DNA from: Pectinophora gossypiella | Lineage: Eukaryota; Arthropoda; Insecta; Lepidoptera; Gelechiidae | NCBI RefSeq assembly: GCF_024362695.1 | Contig: NC_065419.1 | Coordinates: forward strand, 1,612,678 to 1,676,677 | Reading direction: 5' to 3' | DNA length: 64,000 nt | Part shown: piece after piece, positions 31,493 through 41,717 of the stretch | How the letters are laid out: each line of letters begins with the position of its first letter | Numbering within the stretch: the first letter of the stretch is position 1 | Notes under the pieces: model-generated | Told to the model about the DNA's origin: nothing | What the model saw: only the letters and a program-made list of their open reading frames with translations | Databases searched by the model: none | Translations under genes and position numbers: made by a program

Positions 31493-31795
31493 ATTGTGCA
31501 TTAAGCCGCATAGAACCCCACTAACTACGATTCTAACACACCTTTTACGTTTCTTCCACTCTTATCAAAGGCTTCATGGATGCTTTATGCTCATCTTCTT
31601 GAAAAACATTTCTTCCTTAAACTACCTAGTAAGGCACCGATCATTAATCCACTCCAAAAAAATCATTTAGTTCGCGCCAGAAATCCCGTCACCCCAAGCC
31701 ACGAAAAACGAAATTAAAAAGTTGACTGCATCGCGATTCGCGCGTTTCTGTACAAGACACTAAATAACGTAAATAGTCTGTAATAGTTCAACATT
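31493..31795. other. unassigned sequence
   Basis: Nothing recognised. Confidence 0.4.
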
Positions 31796-31863
31796 GGTGC
31801 TAATTCCTGTAAATACCATCTAATTTTATTTTAAGTTATATCTGTCATTTTCGTATCCGCCGA
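31796..31863. repeat. MITE-A, left arm only
   Basis: GGTGCTAATTCCTGTAAATA through TCATTTTCGTATCCGCCG. The rest of the element is missing. Confidence 0.8.
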
Positions 31864-31995
31864 TCCATTTTCGATCAGTATGTAGTGCAGCGTAATTTTG
31901 CTGCAGCGCAATCTTTTTGCTTATCAAGTTTTCTTTTTCTGGCTTTTTGGACGTATGTTATATTTAAAATTTGAAATATGAATTTGTCTCCATGG

Positions 31996-32387
31996 GGCTT
32001 TTCGGCGGGAAACGGGAACGGGACATTGAGTAATCTAAATAATTAATACAAAGTGGTGTTTTGTGGTTAATGATCGCATTAAGTTAGTCGGAAGACATTC
32101 GCGAGTGTTATTATATTGGAGTATTCAATAAACAAAGTGTATCTGCCTATTTTCGCTTCGTGCCGGGAAGCCGCTTCATAGCTCAAAAGTTTATGCGGAC
32201 TTTTGAGTTAATTTGTTTGGGGTTCGGAGTAGGAGTCTACTCCGAGGGTGGGGGCTTAGGTTTCATCATCATCACCTTTCATCATTTCATTAATCATCAA
32301 GAAAAAAATACGTCAGACATGGCTGTATGGGCATAGTTCCCTTTGCCTTACCCTTCGGGGAAAACCAAAACAAAAAAAAAAAAAAAA
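31996..32387 (+). mobile_element. 392-bp polyA retroelement with 12-bp target duplication
   Basis: Flanked by TTGTCTCCATGG at 31984-31995 and 32388-32399. It begins GGCTTTTCGGCGGGAAACGG, contains a GGAGTAGGAGTCTACTCC palindrome and CATCATCATCACC, and ends CCTTCGGGGAAAACC plus an A run. No open frame of note. The GC-rich start looks like a LINE 5' UTR, so it may be an internally deleted LINE. It could also be a SINE. Confidence 0.85.
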
Positions 32388-32399
32388 TTGTCTCCATGG

Positions 32400-33202
32400 T
32401 TTGTTTGTTTGTTTCTTGACATTTGAGAGATATTCTTTGTGGCTGACTATTGGTTTTCTTGTATTTTATCTGGAAAATCTAATTTAATGTTCTATATGTG
32501 TTTTTAAATGTGCTGTTTTAATTGTGAAACGTAAAACGTAATTTCTGGTGATATAATTATAGTATTTCGTTTTCCCTGGTAAGTTCGTGTTGGTTTGCTC
32601 TTCTTTCTTCTTTTTCTTTCCTCTTTTCTATTTTATTATTTATCTTTGTAGATAAGGGAAATCCCCTTGGGTTTTGGTTTTTACCTGGAGCTACATCGTG
32701 TGCGAAGCCGCCCCATCCCCACGGATCCTATATGTATATGATTCGAGTTGCGACTGCGAAGTTGCTACGATCGCTCTGACTCTGCGGTTCCTGTCACTTG
32801 CCGTTACCCGTTTCCTGACCTGAAGCTGTATCGCTTCATCGGTCCCTACGAGACGGACGGATCGACGGAATATCTACGGCTGCGAAGAACCAAATTGCTT
32901 TTGTTTCTTTTTATATTCCAGAACCTTTTTTTAAATATTATTTCCGCTATTTGTGAATATTTATTTAGGAAGCTTTTCCAAAATTCTTAAAGCCCCGTGC
33001 GGCATCGTTTCAGTGTTTGGTATACCTTTCGGCATAATATTTAAAACTTTCGTTGATCAACGGAGGTAGGTGAAGTTCGATCCTTTTTTACCGTTGTTAC
33101 CTTTTAACTATGTTCATGTTAATTTATAATAGTTTTAATTCCTTAAATTGCATTTCCTATTAAATTTATTTAATTGTTAGCGACTCCTCTTCTTTATCGC
33201 TA
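32400..33202. other. unassigned sequence with one 80-codon frame
   Basis: The frame at 32748-32990 starts at an ATG in a locally less AT-rich stretch (32690-32890), but I recognise no domain and no other copy in the window. The target duplication shows it is older than the retroelement at 31996. Confidence 0.3.
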
Positions 33203-33402
33203 CAGTAGTAACCGGGACCAACGGCTTCAAGTGCCCTCCGAAGAATGGATCATCTTAATTTCGGACAATCTAGTGATCAGCCGGTAATGTCCTAACCGAA
33301 CTAGGGGCCTCAAAGTAATTTTTGTGATATGTCTCCACCGGGAATCGAATCCGGGTCCTACGGATCGTGAGCCTAACGCTTAGCCACTGGACCACGGAGG
33401 GC
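33203..33402 (-). repeat. SINE-1, head to core
   Basis: Minus strand: CCTCCGTGGTCCAGTGGCTA, B box GGATTCGATTCC and the core CACTTGAAGCCGTTGGTCCC. The tail is cut off. Confidence 0.8.
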
Positions 33403-33886
33403 TCGAATAACAGATTGGCACTCCTCATGATCTTTTTGTATGAGCCAGTCTATTTTTCTAATTGTAAAGTATAACTAATTTTAGTTATCTAATACTTTTT
33501 TAATATTTTTTTTTCTTTATTATTTTTTTTTTGTTATGTAATACTATCTAAATCATATCTAAGTATATCTTTTCTGTAAAATACTCTATATGCTACTTTT
33601 CAATTTAAGTATATAAGTAATGATTATTTTATGTTAGTAATGATTGTGTTGATTATGTGGTTGTTATGTTTGATTTTGGTTGGTTGATAGTTATGATATT
33701 CACTACAAATAAATATGGGTACTCCATTTATCTTTATTAGGAACTCTATAACATTCACATTAGCAAATATAATGTGTTATACTTTATTCCGGGAAAAGTT
33801 TCCTTTGCCCAGCCATCTGTTGCTTTAGGCTTCACAAGTTTGGTACAAGGAGCTAAATAAAACATATATTATTTTACGAAAATAAT
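33403..33886. other. unassigned AT-rich sequence
   Basis: Contains several T runs. Nothing recognised. Confidence 0.4.
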
Positions 33887-34262
33887 GGTGCTAATTCCTG
33901 TAAATACCATCTAATTTTATTTTAAGTTATATCTGTCATTTTCTTATCCGCCGAATAGGAAAGGGACGGGTAATCGACAAGCATAAAATGTATGGAACAC
34001 ACGTCAATTTTAAGCACAAATCTAAACCAACCGTCTAAAAATTTTACATCCGTCAATAACCCGACACAGTTAAGTAGACATCACGTCAAACGGATTGCAT
34101 ACCAGCGACGTACCTTTTGATTCGCCCGGGTTATTCATTCATTCACTCATTCTTCCTAAAATTAAGAGCTGTGAATCATCCGTCCCTTTCCTTTTCGACG
34201 GATATGAAAATGACGGATATAACTTAAAATAAAATTAGGCGGTGTCTGCAGGAATCGGGGCC
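33887..34262. mobile_element. MITE-A, copy 3 (long form)
   Basis: 376 bp with both arms. AAT flanks each end directly (33884-33886 and 34263-34265), consistent with a 3-bp duplication. Confidence 0.85.
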
Positions 34263-34275
34263 AATATTATACTAA

Positions 34276-34541
34276 CAGCTTCCGTGGTCTAGTAGTTAGA
34301 GTGTTAAGCTCACGATCTGGAGGTCCGGATTCGATTCCCGATGGGGATATTGTCGAAAGCACTTTGTGTCACTGTCCTTTGTTTGGTAAGGAAATTACAG
34401 ACTTGAATCACCTCATTGTCCGAAAAAGTAAGATCCGTGCTTCAGAGGGCACGTTAAGCAGTTGGTCTCGGCTATTAGCCTTAAAAACACCTCCACCAAC
34501 CCGTAGTGGAGCAGCGTGGTGAAATACGCTCCATGCCCATT
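34276..34541 (+). repeat. SINE-2, tail cut
   Basis: Head, body, core and the first half of the tail (to CGCTCCATGCCC). It then passes into a repeat-Q end (34541-34572). Confidence 0.8.
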
Positions 34542-34628
34542 CAGACGGAGGAAAATTACCGTTCTATACGTACAGGTTTTTTTTTGTTAAAATACGCGTA
34601 TTGCGTACGTATTGCGTATTTCTAAAGT

Positions 34629-34911
34629 CTTTTTTTTTTTTTTGACGTGACTTATTGTAGATTTGCCGCAGATGGCATTAACTACTTGGCCGGACAAATG
34701 GGGAGCGCTGAAGGCTCTCACCCGGTACAACGTTTAAGACAACAGGCCTGAGGGTGCCCAGTTGGGCGCGAACCTCGGCTCAGGGCGTCGTCTGAGAGGA
34801 AAAATATTTGAAAGAATTAATCGACCCTAGAGGGCTATAAGCGCTGAATGAGGGAAATCGTCGACCACGCCGGCGGGGTCGGTATCGGGGACCTGAAGTG
34901 TTTGGTGTCGC
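34629..34911 (-). repeat. PolyA-275, full copy
   Basis: Inverse of 17722-18007 over its whole length, with a T run at the left and CCTGAAGTGTTTGGTG at the right. Confidence 0.85.
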
Positions 34912-34934
34912 GAGCTGATTGGCTGCCTCTATGG

Positions 34935-35002
34935 CTAGAGTAATCGGGTTGTCGGGGCTAGAGTAATCGGGTCGTCGGGAGTAATCGGGTCGTCAGGGCT
35001 AA
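34935..35002. repeat. short tandem repeat, about 22-bp unit
   Basis: Three units of GAGTAATCGGGTTGTCGGGG, the last two slightly shortened. Confidence 0.8.
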
Positions 35003-35212
35003 AAAGTCCTCACATAACAAAAATATCAACTTGCTAACTCGTTACAAATAATAGTCCTGTATTAAACAACATTGTTTTTATTTTTCCGCGAAACCTGGCA
35101 GAGTGATGATTAGGACAGGGATGGATGGAAAGAGAAGGGGGAGGCCTTTGCCTAGGATATTAATAGGCTACATAAGTCTATTTTGTTTTTTTCAACCGCC
35201 AAATCTCAAGTA
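35003..35212. other. unassigned, LINE-tail scrap at 35100-35185
   Basis: GGGGGAGGCCTTTGCC followed by AATAGGCTACAT is a common LINE 3' block. Confidence 0.4.
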
Positions 35213-35282
35213 AATAGAATTCCATAATATCTGCTTAACCCGGTGGGGAAGTAGGCGTGAGTTTATGTCTGTATGTATGTTT
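35213..35282 (+). repeat. ATGT-LINE 3' end
   Basis: AATAGAATTCCATAATATCT through GGCGTGAGTTTATGTCTGTA. Confidence 0.7.
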
Positions 35283-35451
35283 TTCCGCTAAAGTTTCTAC
35301 AAAACTCCACAAACCCAACCCTTGCAATCAGAGAGCCGTACTAATCGTACAATTTACTATATTACTGCGTGATTTGACCCAGAGGTCCGATATTGACCTG
35401 CAGGGAATTAAGATTTACTACAGTTTTGTTTACTGCGTTTATAGCCGATTA

Positions 35452-35525
35452 ACTGCTACTGTGGTCCTGTGGTTGAGTGTGTCACGTTCCGGAGGTCTCG
35501 GGTTCGAATCCCGGTGGAGACATTA
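35452..35525 (+). repeat. SINE-1 head
   Basis: A tRNA-like head with a perfect B box (GGTTCGAATCC) and CCGGTGGAGACA. There is no anticodon arm that pairs, so I do not call a tRNA gene. Confidence 0.7.
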
Positions 35526-35732
35526 TGACAAAAATTGAAAAGGGCATAAGCCGGTAAAGAAAATAAATTCCAAGGGTATTTAGTTAGGTATTAAATAAAA
35601 GGGCTTAACTCGTTCATATTTTAATTGTGTAGTTAAATATTTACTAGCGTTTACCTTCGGGTTTGCTTGATAACGTAAATGCTAGGTTTTACGTAACATA
35701 ACAGAAGCATGTTATCGCAATGAATGGTCATT

Positions 35733-35905
35733 CATTTGAGATCCACGCTTTTGTCGGTGTAGCATTCTCCAGTTTTTGACTTCCGTATAGGACTCGACGT
35801 TCGCCTTCTCTTTAATTTGTTTCATCTAAGTTCTTCTTAGTCTTCTCCTTCCTGTATTTCCTTCTACTTTCCTTTCTATGATGTTTTTTAATGAATTCGT
35901 CGTGT
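35733..35905 (-). repeat. RTE-type LINE 3' end
   Basis: Minus strand: 'GRIHQ' and related residues with many breaks, and AGAATGCTACACCGACAAA near the left edge. Confidence 0.7.
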
Positions 35906-35917
35906 CTTATTAACCTC

Positions 35918-35998
35918 TCATCTGCCGGAACGCGGATCTCGACCAGACACAATGTAAAATCTATTGTGTCTGGTATCTCGGCATATGAGAGGTTAAGT
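35918..35998. repeat. perfect-stem inverted repeat
   Basis: AACCTCTCAT...CCAGACACAAT on the left pairs with ATTGTGTCTGG...ATGAGAGGTT on the right around a loop of about 8 nt. Probably a small MITE. Confidence 0.8.
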
Positions 35999-36560
35999 GT
36001 TTCATCAAATAAGAGCCCAAATTAATGTAATCAAAATGTAAGTGTAAAACTAAAACCATTGCTTAGTTATAAAACTTATATTTTTAATTACTATACTTGA
36101 AAACTGATTTCCAGAAAAAAAGTACCTACATAAAGATGGAAACTTTGCAACGATTCAGATCTTTCGTAACAACTTACCCTAAAAACCAATTTTACACGAC
36201 AAAATGTACCCTAAAAGACCTCTGTACCGCAGGTTCCTTGTAAATCATGGCTGTATCGCTCCGAAATCTTTACGGCACATGGGATCCCATCAGGATTTCA
36301 ATCCGATGCCATTTCTCCAGATAAACTGACCTTCTTCCATCACTATTTCGATCAACCTCGGGCACCGGGTACATTTGTTAGGCTCGGGGCGTGACGTGGG
36401 GCTTAAAATGCAGTGTTGTCGATTTTTTGAGCCTGGGCCGCAGTTAGGGGAGTTCAATAAGCTTTCATAGTCTAAGAACGAAAGAAGAAAAGGAAGGAGA
36501 CAATAATCGACAGGCTAATAACTTACGCAACATAGAACAATTTTAGGCACAACTCTTAAC
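35999..36560. other. unassigned sequence
   Basis: 36200-36450 is less AT-rich than its neighbours and has no repeat match in the window. I see no open frame worth naming. Confidence 0.35.
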
Positions 36561-36837
36561 TATAATTATAACATACATACATACATTAGGGTGGTCCTTA
36601 TTTGTTCAGAAAAAAAAATTTTTTGAAATGTCGTTGGGGCACCCTCGCAAAGTGATATATAGGCTTAGAAAGAAACACGACATTTTTTTTAGAATTTATT
36701 TTTTATTTTTAGGGGTTGCGACAGGACTTTGAAAACGAAAAAAATTTTTTTTTTGAAATTAACACACATTCATTTAAAAAATTAAAAAAATACTTAACTA
36801 CGAACTAGGATTACTTAACTATTAACTACTAACTAGG

Positions 36838-37176
36838 ACAGGATTAGCAGAACGTAGTGGGTAGCTCACTGGGACGGGCTAACCTATAAAATGCTACTTA
36901 GGTTCTATGCCGATCTTGTGACGTAGCGAGTAGGCGCCGCTACTTCAAAAGCGCACCCCTGATGCCGGGCAGCAGCGGTATCAGTACTGGTTGGAGGCCG
37001 AGGAAATGGATTCTGGTAGGGCTCTAGCTAGAACATACCGATTGAGAAATTGGTCGGTGTACTGCGGAACGGAAGGATAATTGGGGCAACCACCGTTCTA
37101 CACGCCCTATCTATGGAGTAATGAAGGCGATTACTCCACCGCGACAAGAGCGCAGCTCTTAAATAAAGAGAGAGAG
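36838..37176 (+). mobile_element. LINE 3' insertion with 10-bp target duplication
   Basis: Flanked by ACTAACTAGG at 36828-36837 and 37177-37186. It ends CGACAAGAGCGCAGCTCTTA then AATAAAGAGAGAGAG, the same end as the RTE-type copy at 51318-51492, but most of its 5' sequence is not found in the other copies. Confidence 0.85.
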
Positions 37177-37259
37177 ACTAACTAGGGTTGATTTTTTACT
37201 ATCGGATATTTTTCTAAATTATTTGAAAATCAAAAGAAGATAGTTACTGCTTTTGTTGC

Positions 37260-38310
37260 TCATTAATGGTAATCAACTTATTAAATGCTTCCATTAAAGC
37301 AAGACCACGTTCTGCAATATCATTGACTAACTTCATTGACCGCACTATGTCTCTTCCAACTTTGTACTCTTCATCAAAAAGCCAGTTAGCAACTCCTTTT
37401 TCTAAAAAATGGATGATATTCCGAGTATCTTACAGGATGATATTCCGAGTATTTTACAGAAACGAAGTGAATTAATAGACACAGTCTTCGATATTTTTTC
37501 TTACAATATCTATGGCATCCAGACTTATTCGCTTCGGAGAGAAGTGAGAACTTCGTTATTTAACGCTTGAACCATTTTTTGTTTGGTATCTGTGGTAATT
37601 TCATCATCAAAAATGCTAATCATATGAGCTCCTCTGATAAGTACCACAAATGGCCCATTATTTTTTTTAATGAAACTTTGGCTAGTGCAGGATTTATATT
37701 CTCGAACATAATAAGGTCTTTTAATAGCTGCAAGTCATTTTTGGGCGCTGACGAAGCAATAGAACCTTGATACTAGTATTTAACATAAATCATTACTGAA
37801 AATATGCAGATATATTTAATTCCTTTTTCTTCTATTTGGTAATTTTGAATTGGTGCCTAAATAAAAATATTTTTAAGCAATAAATTGCTTTTCCCATCCA
37901 ACGAGCCCTATGCAGTCCTGCTGGCATTCTAAACAATGCATAGTTTCGTCTGTCAGGTTCAGGTACTCCTCCTAGGTAAATAATAGTGAGGTTGAGAAGC
38001 TCTTTAATAATCATCTCGAGGTTGATATTGGCTGAGTTGATTTTGGGAAAACAAATGTCATGGAATGGGGATCAGATGTTAATGTTTTGTAGTTGGTTTG
38101 GTCGATTTTGCTCCAGTAGTTTTTAAATCGTTTGAAAATTAAAATATCAGGCCCACTTGAAGGACCTAGTGCTTCTCTCACACGGAACGGAACTAACTTG
38201 AGCGATTTGCGTGGCGTGCCTATGAGCATGTGAGGCACGAGGGGGGCGAGGAAGGTCAAATTAAGAACAAGACAGCTTATTAACGTGTTATATACATAAA
38301 TAAAACTCAT
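37260..38310 (-). pseudogene. decayed transposase-like gene of the 1.9-kb transposon
   Basis: Three conserved blocks can be read on the minus strand in order. 38011-38310 and 37832-38014 carry 'MIIKELLNLTIIYLGG' and 'MPAGLHRARWMGKAIYCLKI'. About 37590-37720 carries 'IMGHLWYLSEEL', a stop, then after a frame change 'TKQKMVQALNNE'. About 37268-37400 carries 'GRDIVRSMKLVNDIAERG'. I remember the pattern H-x-A-R-W-M ... H-L-W-Y-L-S-E-E-L ... N-D-x-A-E-R-G from multicopy uncharacterised proteins in arthropod genomes; I cannot name the superfamily. At least one frameshift and one in-frame stop make it non-functional. I do not propose a repaired reading. Confidence 0.65.
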
Positions 38311-38847
38311 ATTCTGTTATAAATTCATTCATGATTTTTTTCTTAAACATTAGTCTGATTTAGTAATTTTTACAATTTTAAAATGTCGGTCGCGACCCCT
38401 AAATATTATTTAAAAAATCAAATATAATTACTGTGTTCATATTTAATCATAGAGAACATAATTAGAGGGTGCCCCATTGATATATTTTACTTTGAAAAAT
38501 AAGGACCACCCTAACATACATACCTACATAAACTCACGCCCGTAATCCCTAACGGGGTGGGCAGAGCCACAAGTAATCAAAGACAACTTGCAGCCACTGT
38601 TGATACGATGTCGTAAGCTGGATATGATGAACCTTATGGTGATAAGGGATCAGCCTATCGCCCATAACATTAGTCCATCATGTATAATTATAACCAGTTT
38701 CAAATTTATGGCACTACAAATTGCGGCAAGAAAAACTAAATAAAACAGCATTAAATCCACTACAGGCGTCTTCAAAGTCTTGTAAAATAATAGACTGACG
38801 GTCCTGACGTCAGGATGGCCGGTTTAGAAGACATCATTAACACTCAT

Positions 38848-39099
38848 CATCATCAGCCCATTAACGTCCCCACTGGATGGGCACGGGCCTTCCCTATGGA
38901 TGGATGGGCCTTAACCAACCACGCGGGCCCAGTGCGGATTGATGGTTATTAACGACTGCTAATGCAGCCGGAACCAACGGCTTAACGTGCCTTCCGAAGC
39001 ACGGAGGAGCTCGAGATGAAAACTTTTTTTGTGGTCACCCATCCTATGACCGGCCTTTGCGAAAGTTGCTTAACCTCAACAATCGCAGACGTATCGCGT
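38848..39099 (-). repeat. SINE-3, 5S rRNA-derived
   Basis: On the minus strand the 5' part (39099 to about 39030) follows 5S rRNA: GAGGTTAAGCAAC, then GGATGGGTGACCAC, matching the TTAAGCA...GGATGGG-GACC internal promoter region of 5S genes. Then comes the core shared with SINE-1 and -2, a tail with CCCATCCAGTGGGGACG and a GATGATGATG end. Confidence 0.75.
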
Positions 39100-39167
39100 A
39101 ATCGCAGATGTACCTCTGACTACCCAATTGGGATAAAGTCGTGACCTTATGCTATGTTAGGGTCCCT

Positions 39168-39357
39168 GATTGTCCAAAAAGTAAGATGATCCTTGCTTCG
39201 GTATGCACGTTAAGCCGTTGGTCCCGGTTACTACTTACTGATTTAAGTAAGTAGTCTTTACATGAGCCTTGTCAGGGGCCTTTGGCGGCTCTATAATAAC
39301 CCTGACACCAGGGTTGATGAGGTTGGTAATTCACCTCACAACCCACACGATAGAAGG
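39168..39357 (+). repeat. SINE-1, core and tail
   Basis: From GATTGTCCAAAAAGTAAGAT to CACACGATAGAAG. Confidence 0.8.
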
Positions 39358-39605
39358 GTCCCTAATCCCTAACTACGTCTCTGGCAGAAACACGTCGTTT
39401 ATTGAAAGAATTTACGAGACAATGGTGCGAACGAGGCACTGAGCATTATGTCCCGATTCTATCTATAACTTGTCCAGAGTTACTGCTTATTGGTTCTGGA
39501 CTCCTATAGGGGAAGATGAGAAAATCTGCTTACTGGTTTCTTCATAAGGTTAAGGACTCAGAGCACTGTGTCTTATGAACTTATAAAATTATTAAATAAT
39601 TCAGA

Positions 39606-40078
39606 GGGGTTAAAATGGCCACATCGAAGCAATTTATCTTAGAAAGTCACATAACCTCTTTATTTGTCACTTTCCTTCCACCGACTGTAATTGGAATACC
39701 ATTGTATTTAAGTCTATAAATTATGTAGGTAATACAAACTGGATTTAAAAAAAAAAGAAAAGAAAGGAAACCATGAAACAGTAGGACTAAGGCCCTGTGC
39801 TGGGAGGTTTTCTGGCCACGTGTTTCCCTCAGCGTTACAGATTCCGATGTGGTAGTAGTTTTACAGCTAGTTACATAATATGTCATTTAATTTTTTGACG
39901 TTCAAAAAGCGCTAACTTTGTAAGCCAATTTTGAAAAATAAATATTTTTGATTTTTTTGAAAGCAATATGGCAATTTGACATTTGCGCGTAATAAAAGTA
40001 AGTGCGCAATTCAAACAAATGTGAAATAGCAATATTGCTTTCTTAGATGAATTGCTTCTATGTGGCCATTTTAACCAC
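39606..40078. mobile_element. MITE-B split by a LINE end
   Basis: Left arm 39606-39646 (GGGGTTAAAATGGCCACATC) and right part 39964-40078 are the two halves of an element like that at 4725-4873. Confidence 0.8.
39647..39958 (+). repeat. LINE 3' end inserted in MITE-B
   Basis: Flanked by GAAAG (39642-39646, 39959-39963), at the AAGAAAGCAAT site of the intact element. It carries AAGGCCCTGTGCTGGGAGG and ends TTGAAAAATAAATATTTTTG, a LINE tail. Confidence 0.7.
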
Positions 40079-40344
40079 CCTGTACCTTACGTTAATCCGT
40101 GAAAGTCCAATTCCAAGAATACGTGACTATTATTTTTTTATTTAACAGTGTAGTATACAAAGAACAGGATATAAACATAATTACAACAACAGAAGTTTCT
40201 AGTAGAAATCTCTTATATCGAGAAAGAGATAAACTTGAAACTAAGAGAGGGCAGATAGGCGTGTACATCAATAACAAGTTTTTAAGAACTAAAAATAGAA
40301 AAAGTACATACTTACAATATATTAACAACACTTAGACATAGGAG

Positions 40345-40490
40345 TCTGGGCGCCATCCCACTCGCGTCAGACAGAGTAAGTACTGCGTGACGAAAGACAA
40401 GAGGGAAACCACTGCCCTATTTTTCCCTAAAAAGTAGCATGGAGAATGCTACACCATCAAGAGCGTGGTTCTTAAAGTAGTGATGGTAAT
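40345..40490 (+). repeat. RTE-type LINE or SINE end
   Basis: GGAGAATGCTACACCATCAA then GAGCGTGGTTCTTAAAGTAG is the RTE-type terminal block. The preceding GGGCGCCATCCCACTCGCGT is not seen elsewhere. Confidence 0.6.
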
Positions 40491-41061
40491 ACATAAAAGT
40501 ATTATCGTGTGTTACGAGTTCGAATTGCAGCTCGGGCTTCAAACCACGGCTATCTCACGAAGAACCTTTTCTTATCTATCAACTAGTATAAAATAATAAT
40601 ATATCAAAAGACAAAACTAAACTTGATAAATATTGAAAGTAATAAAACCCGCAAAAGATTGCAAGATTATGGTGTAACGCAAATCTCTCTGAGCGAAGAT
40701 TGAATCAACATTCATTCCATTAAGTAGTTTGTTTATTCGATTTCTTTCCTCACCTTTTATTCGTTTCATCCTCGTTTGGACTCGGAAGATCCAATCCTTG
40801 GATAGAGGATCAACATTCCATTAACGGGATTCCAGTGAGCTGTGTTGACGGAACATTTTCACATTAAAACGATTCTCTTACATGTTAAGTAATATATTTT
40901 TATTGTTGATATGAACAGGATGGCCAAAAAGTCCACGTTCAAAATGGAAATTTAGATAGGGGCGCTCATTGGCTACCACAAACACCCCCTGTATGTTCAG
41001 CGATTATATACGGTTTAGAAGATATATTATCAAAGCGATAGCAACAAATAATGATTTATGT
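40491..41061. other. unassigned sequence
   Basis: Nothing recognised. Confidence 0.4.
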
Positions 41062-41223
41062 GGGCTCTGCATGGTAACCGCGCCGCGCGCGCCGCGATTT
41101 ATATCGAGGCCTTCAACCAATAGCCGTTTGACGTCCATCTATGTAGATAGTATTCGTATCGTTTATTGGTCGAAGCGCTCAATATAATACGCGCCGCGCG
41201 CGGCGCCGTTGTCATGCAGACCC
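41062..41223. mobile_element. MITE-D, intact palindrome
   Basis: Arms of about 65 bp: GGGCTCTGCATGGTAACCGC then GCCGCGCGCGCCGC on the left, mirrored on the right by GCGCCGCGCGCGGCGCCGTT then GTCATGCAGACCC. 162 bp, with GC-rich ends in AT-rich surroundings. Confidence 0.85.
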
Positions 41224-41473
41224 GTCTGAAGTAAGGAAATCTAGAAGAAGGTACAAAATGGGTTAGGTATATCACCTAAACCGTAAATAATCGGTCAACA
41301 TACATAGGATTTCTGGCTGTTTTTTCATTTTTAACTTGAACCTCTGGGCTATCCTGTATAGTGACATGTGAACAAAATCAAAGGGCAAGAGCTACGCGAA
41401 AATTGTGTCGAGGGCTTCGACCAATAGCCGTAAGACGTTTAACTGCATAGATAGCAAGTTGCGTCTACTGGTC

Positions 41474-41717
41474 TGTTGTGGACTGTATGTTCAGGATCTT
41501 GGATCTCGAAGTAAAACTCGAACTCAAAACTAACTCGTTTATTTCATATAAACATCCACCTTAGCTACTAATTTCGCTATCACAACTAGTGGGTCTTACG
41601 TTCTAATCTTATAGCTATCCTATTCTAATATTATCGCCGTCTCGTTCTAGGGGCGGCGCTTCCTTCGCTGTCCCTTTTTAGCGGCGCCGTCTCGCTCTAG
41701 TGGCGGCGTCCGCTACA
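41474..41717 (-). repeat. BEL/Pao 3' LTR
   Basis: 244 bp with TGT...ACA ends. On the minus strand it contains a TATAAG box (41608-41613) and AATAAA (41538-41543), in the right order for promoter and polyadenylation signals. Confidence 0.95.

Larger units (their letters stand above)
36589..38511 (-). mobile_element. 1.9-kb DNA transposon, degraded
   Basis: The ends are GGGTGGTCCTTATTT and its inverse; GGGGCACCCTC also recurs inverted about 55 bp inside each end. TA lies at each border (36587-36588, 38512-38513), set in the ATGT tail of an older retroelement. The minus strand carries a broken transposase-like gene. A LINE end has inserted at 36838-37176. Confidence 0.8.
36573..38682 (-). mobile_element. 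ATGT-270 retroelement split by a DNA transposon
   Basis: TATAATTATAAC flanks it (36561-36572 and 38683-38694). The element's ATGT tail (36573-36586) and its body (38514-38682) are separated by the 1.9-kb transposon. It is therefore older than that transposon. Confidence 0.85.

Noticed and set aside
32748..32990. Possible host exon (80 codons from an ATG)
   Set aside because: No recognisable domain, no clear splice sites in phase, and no supporting neighbour.
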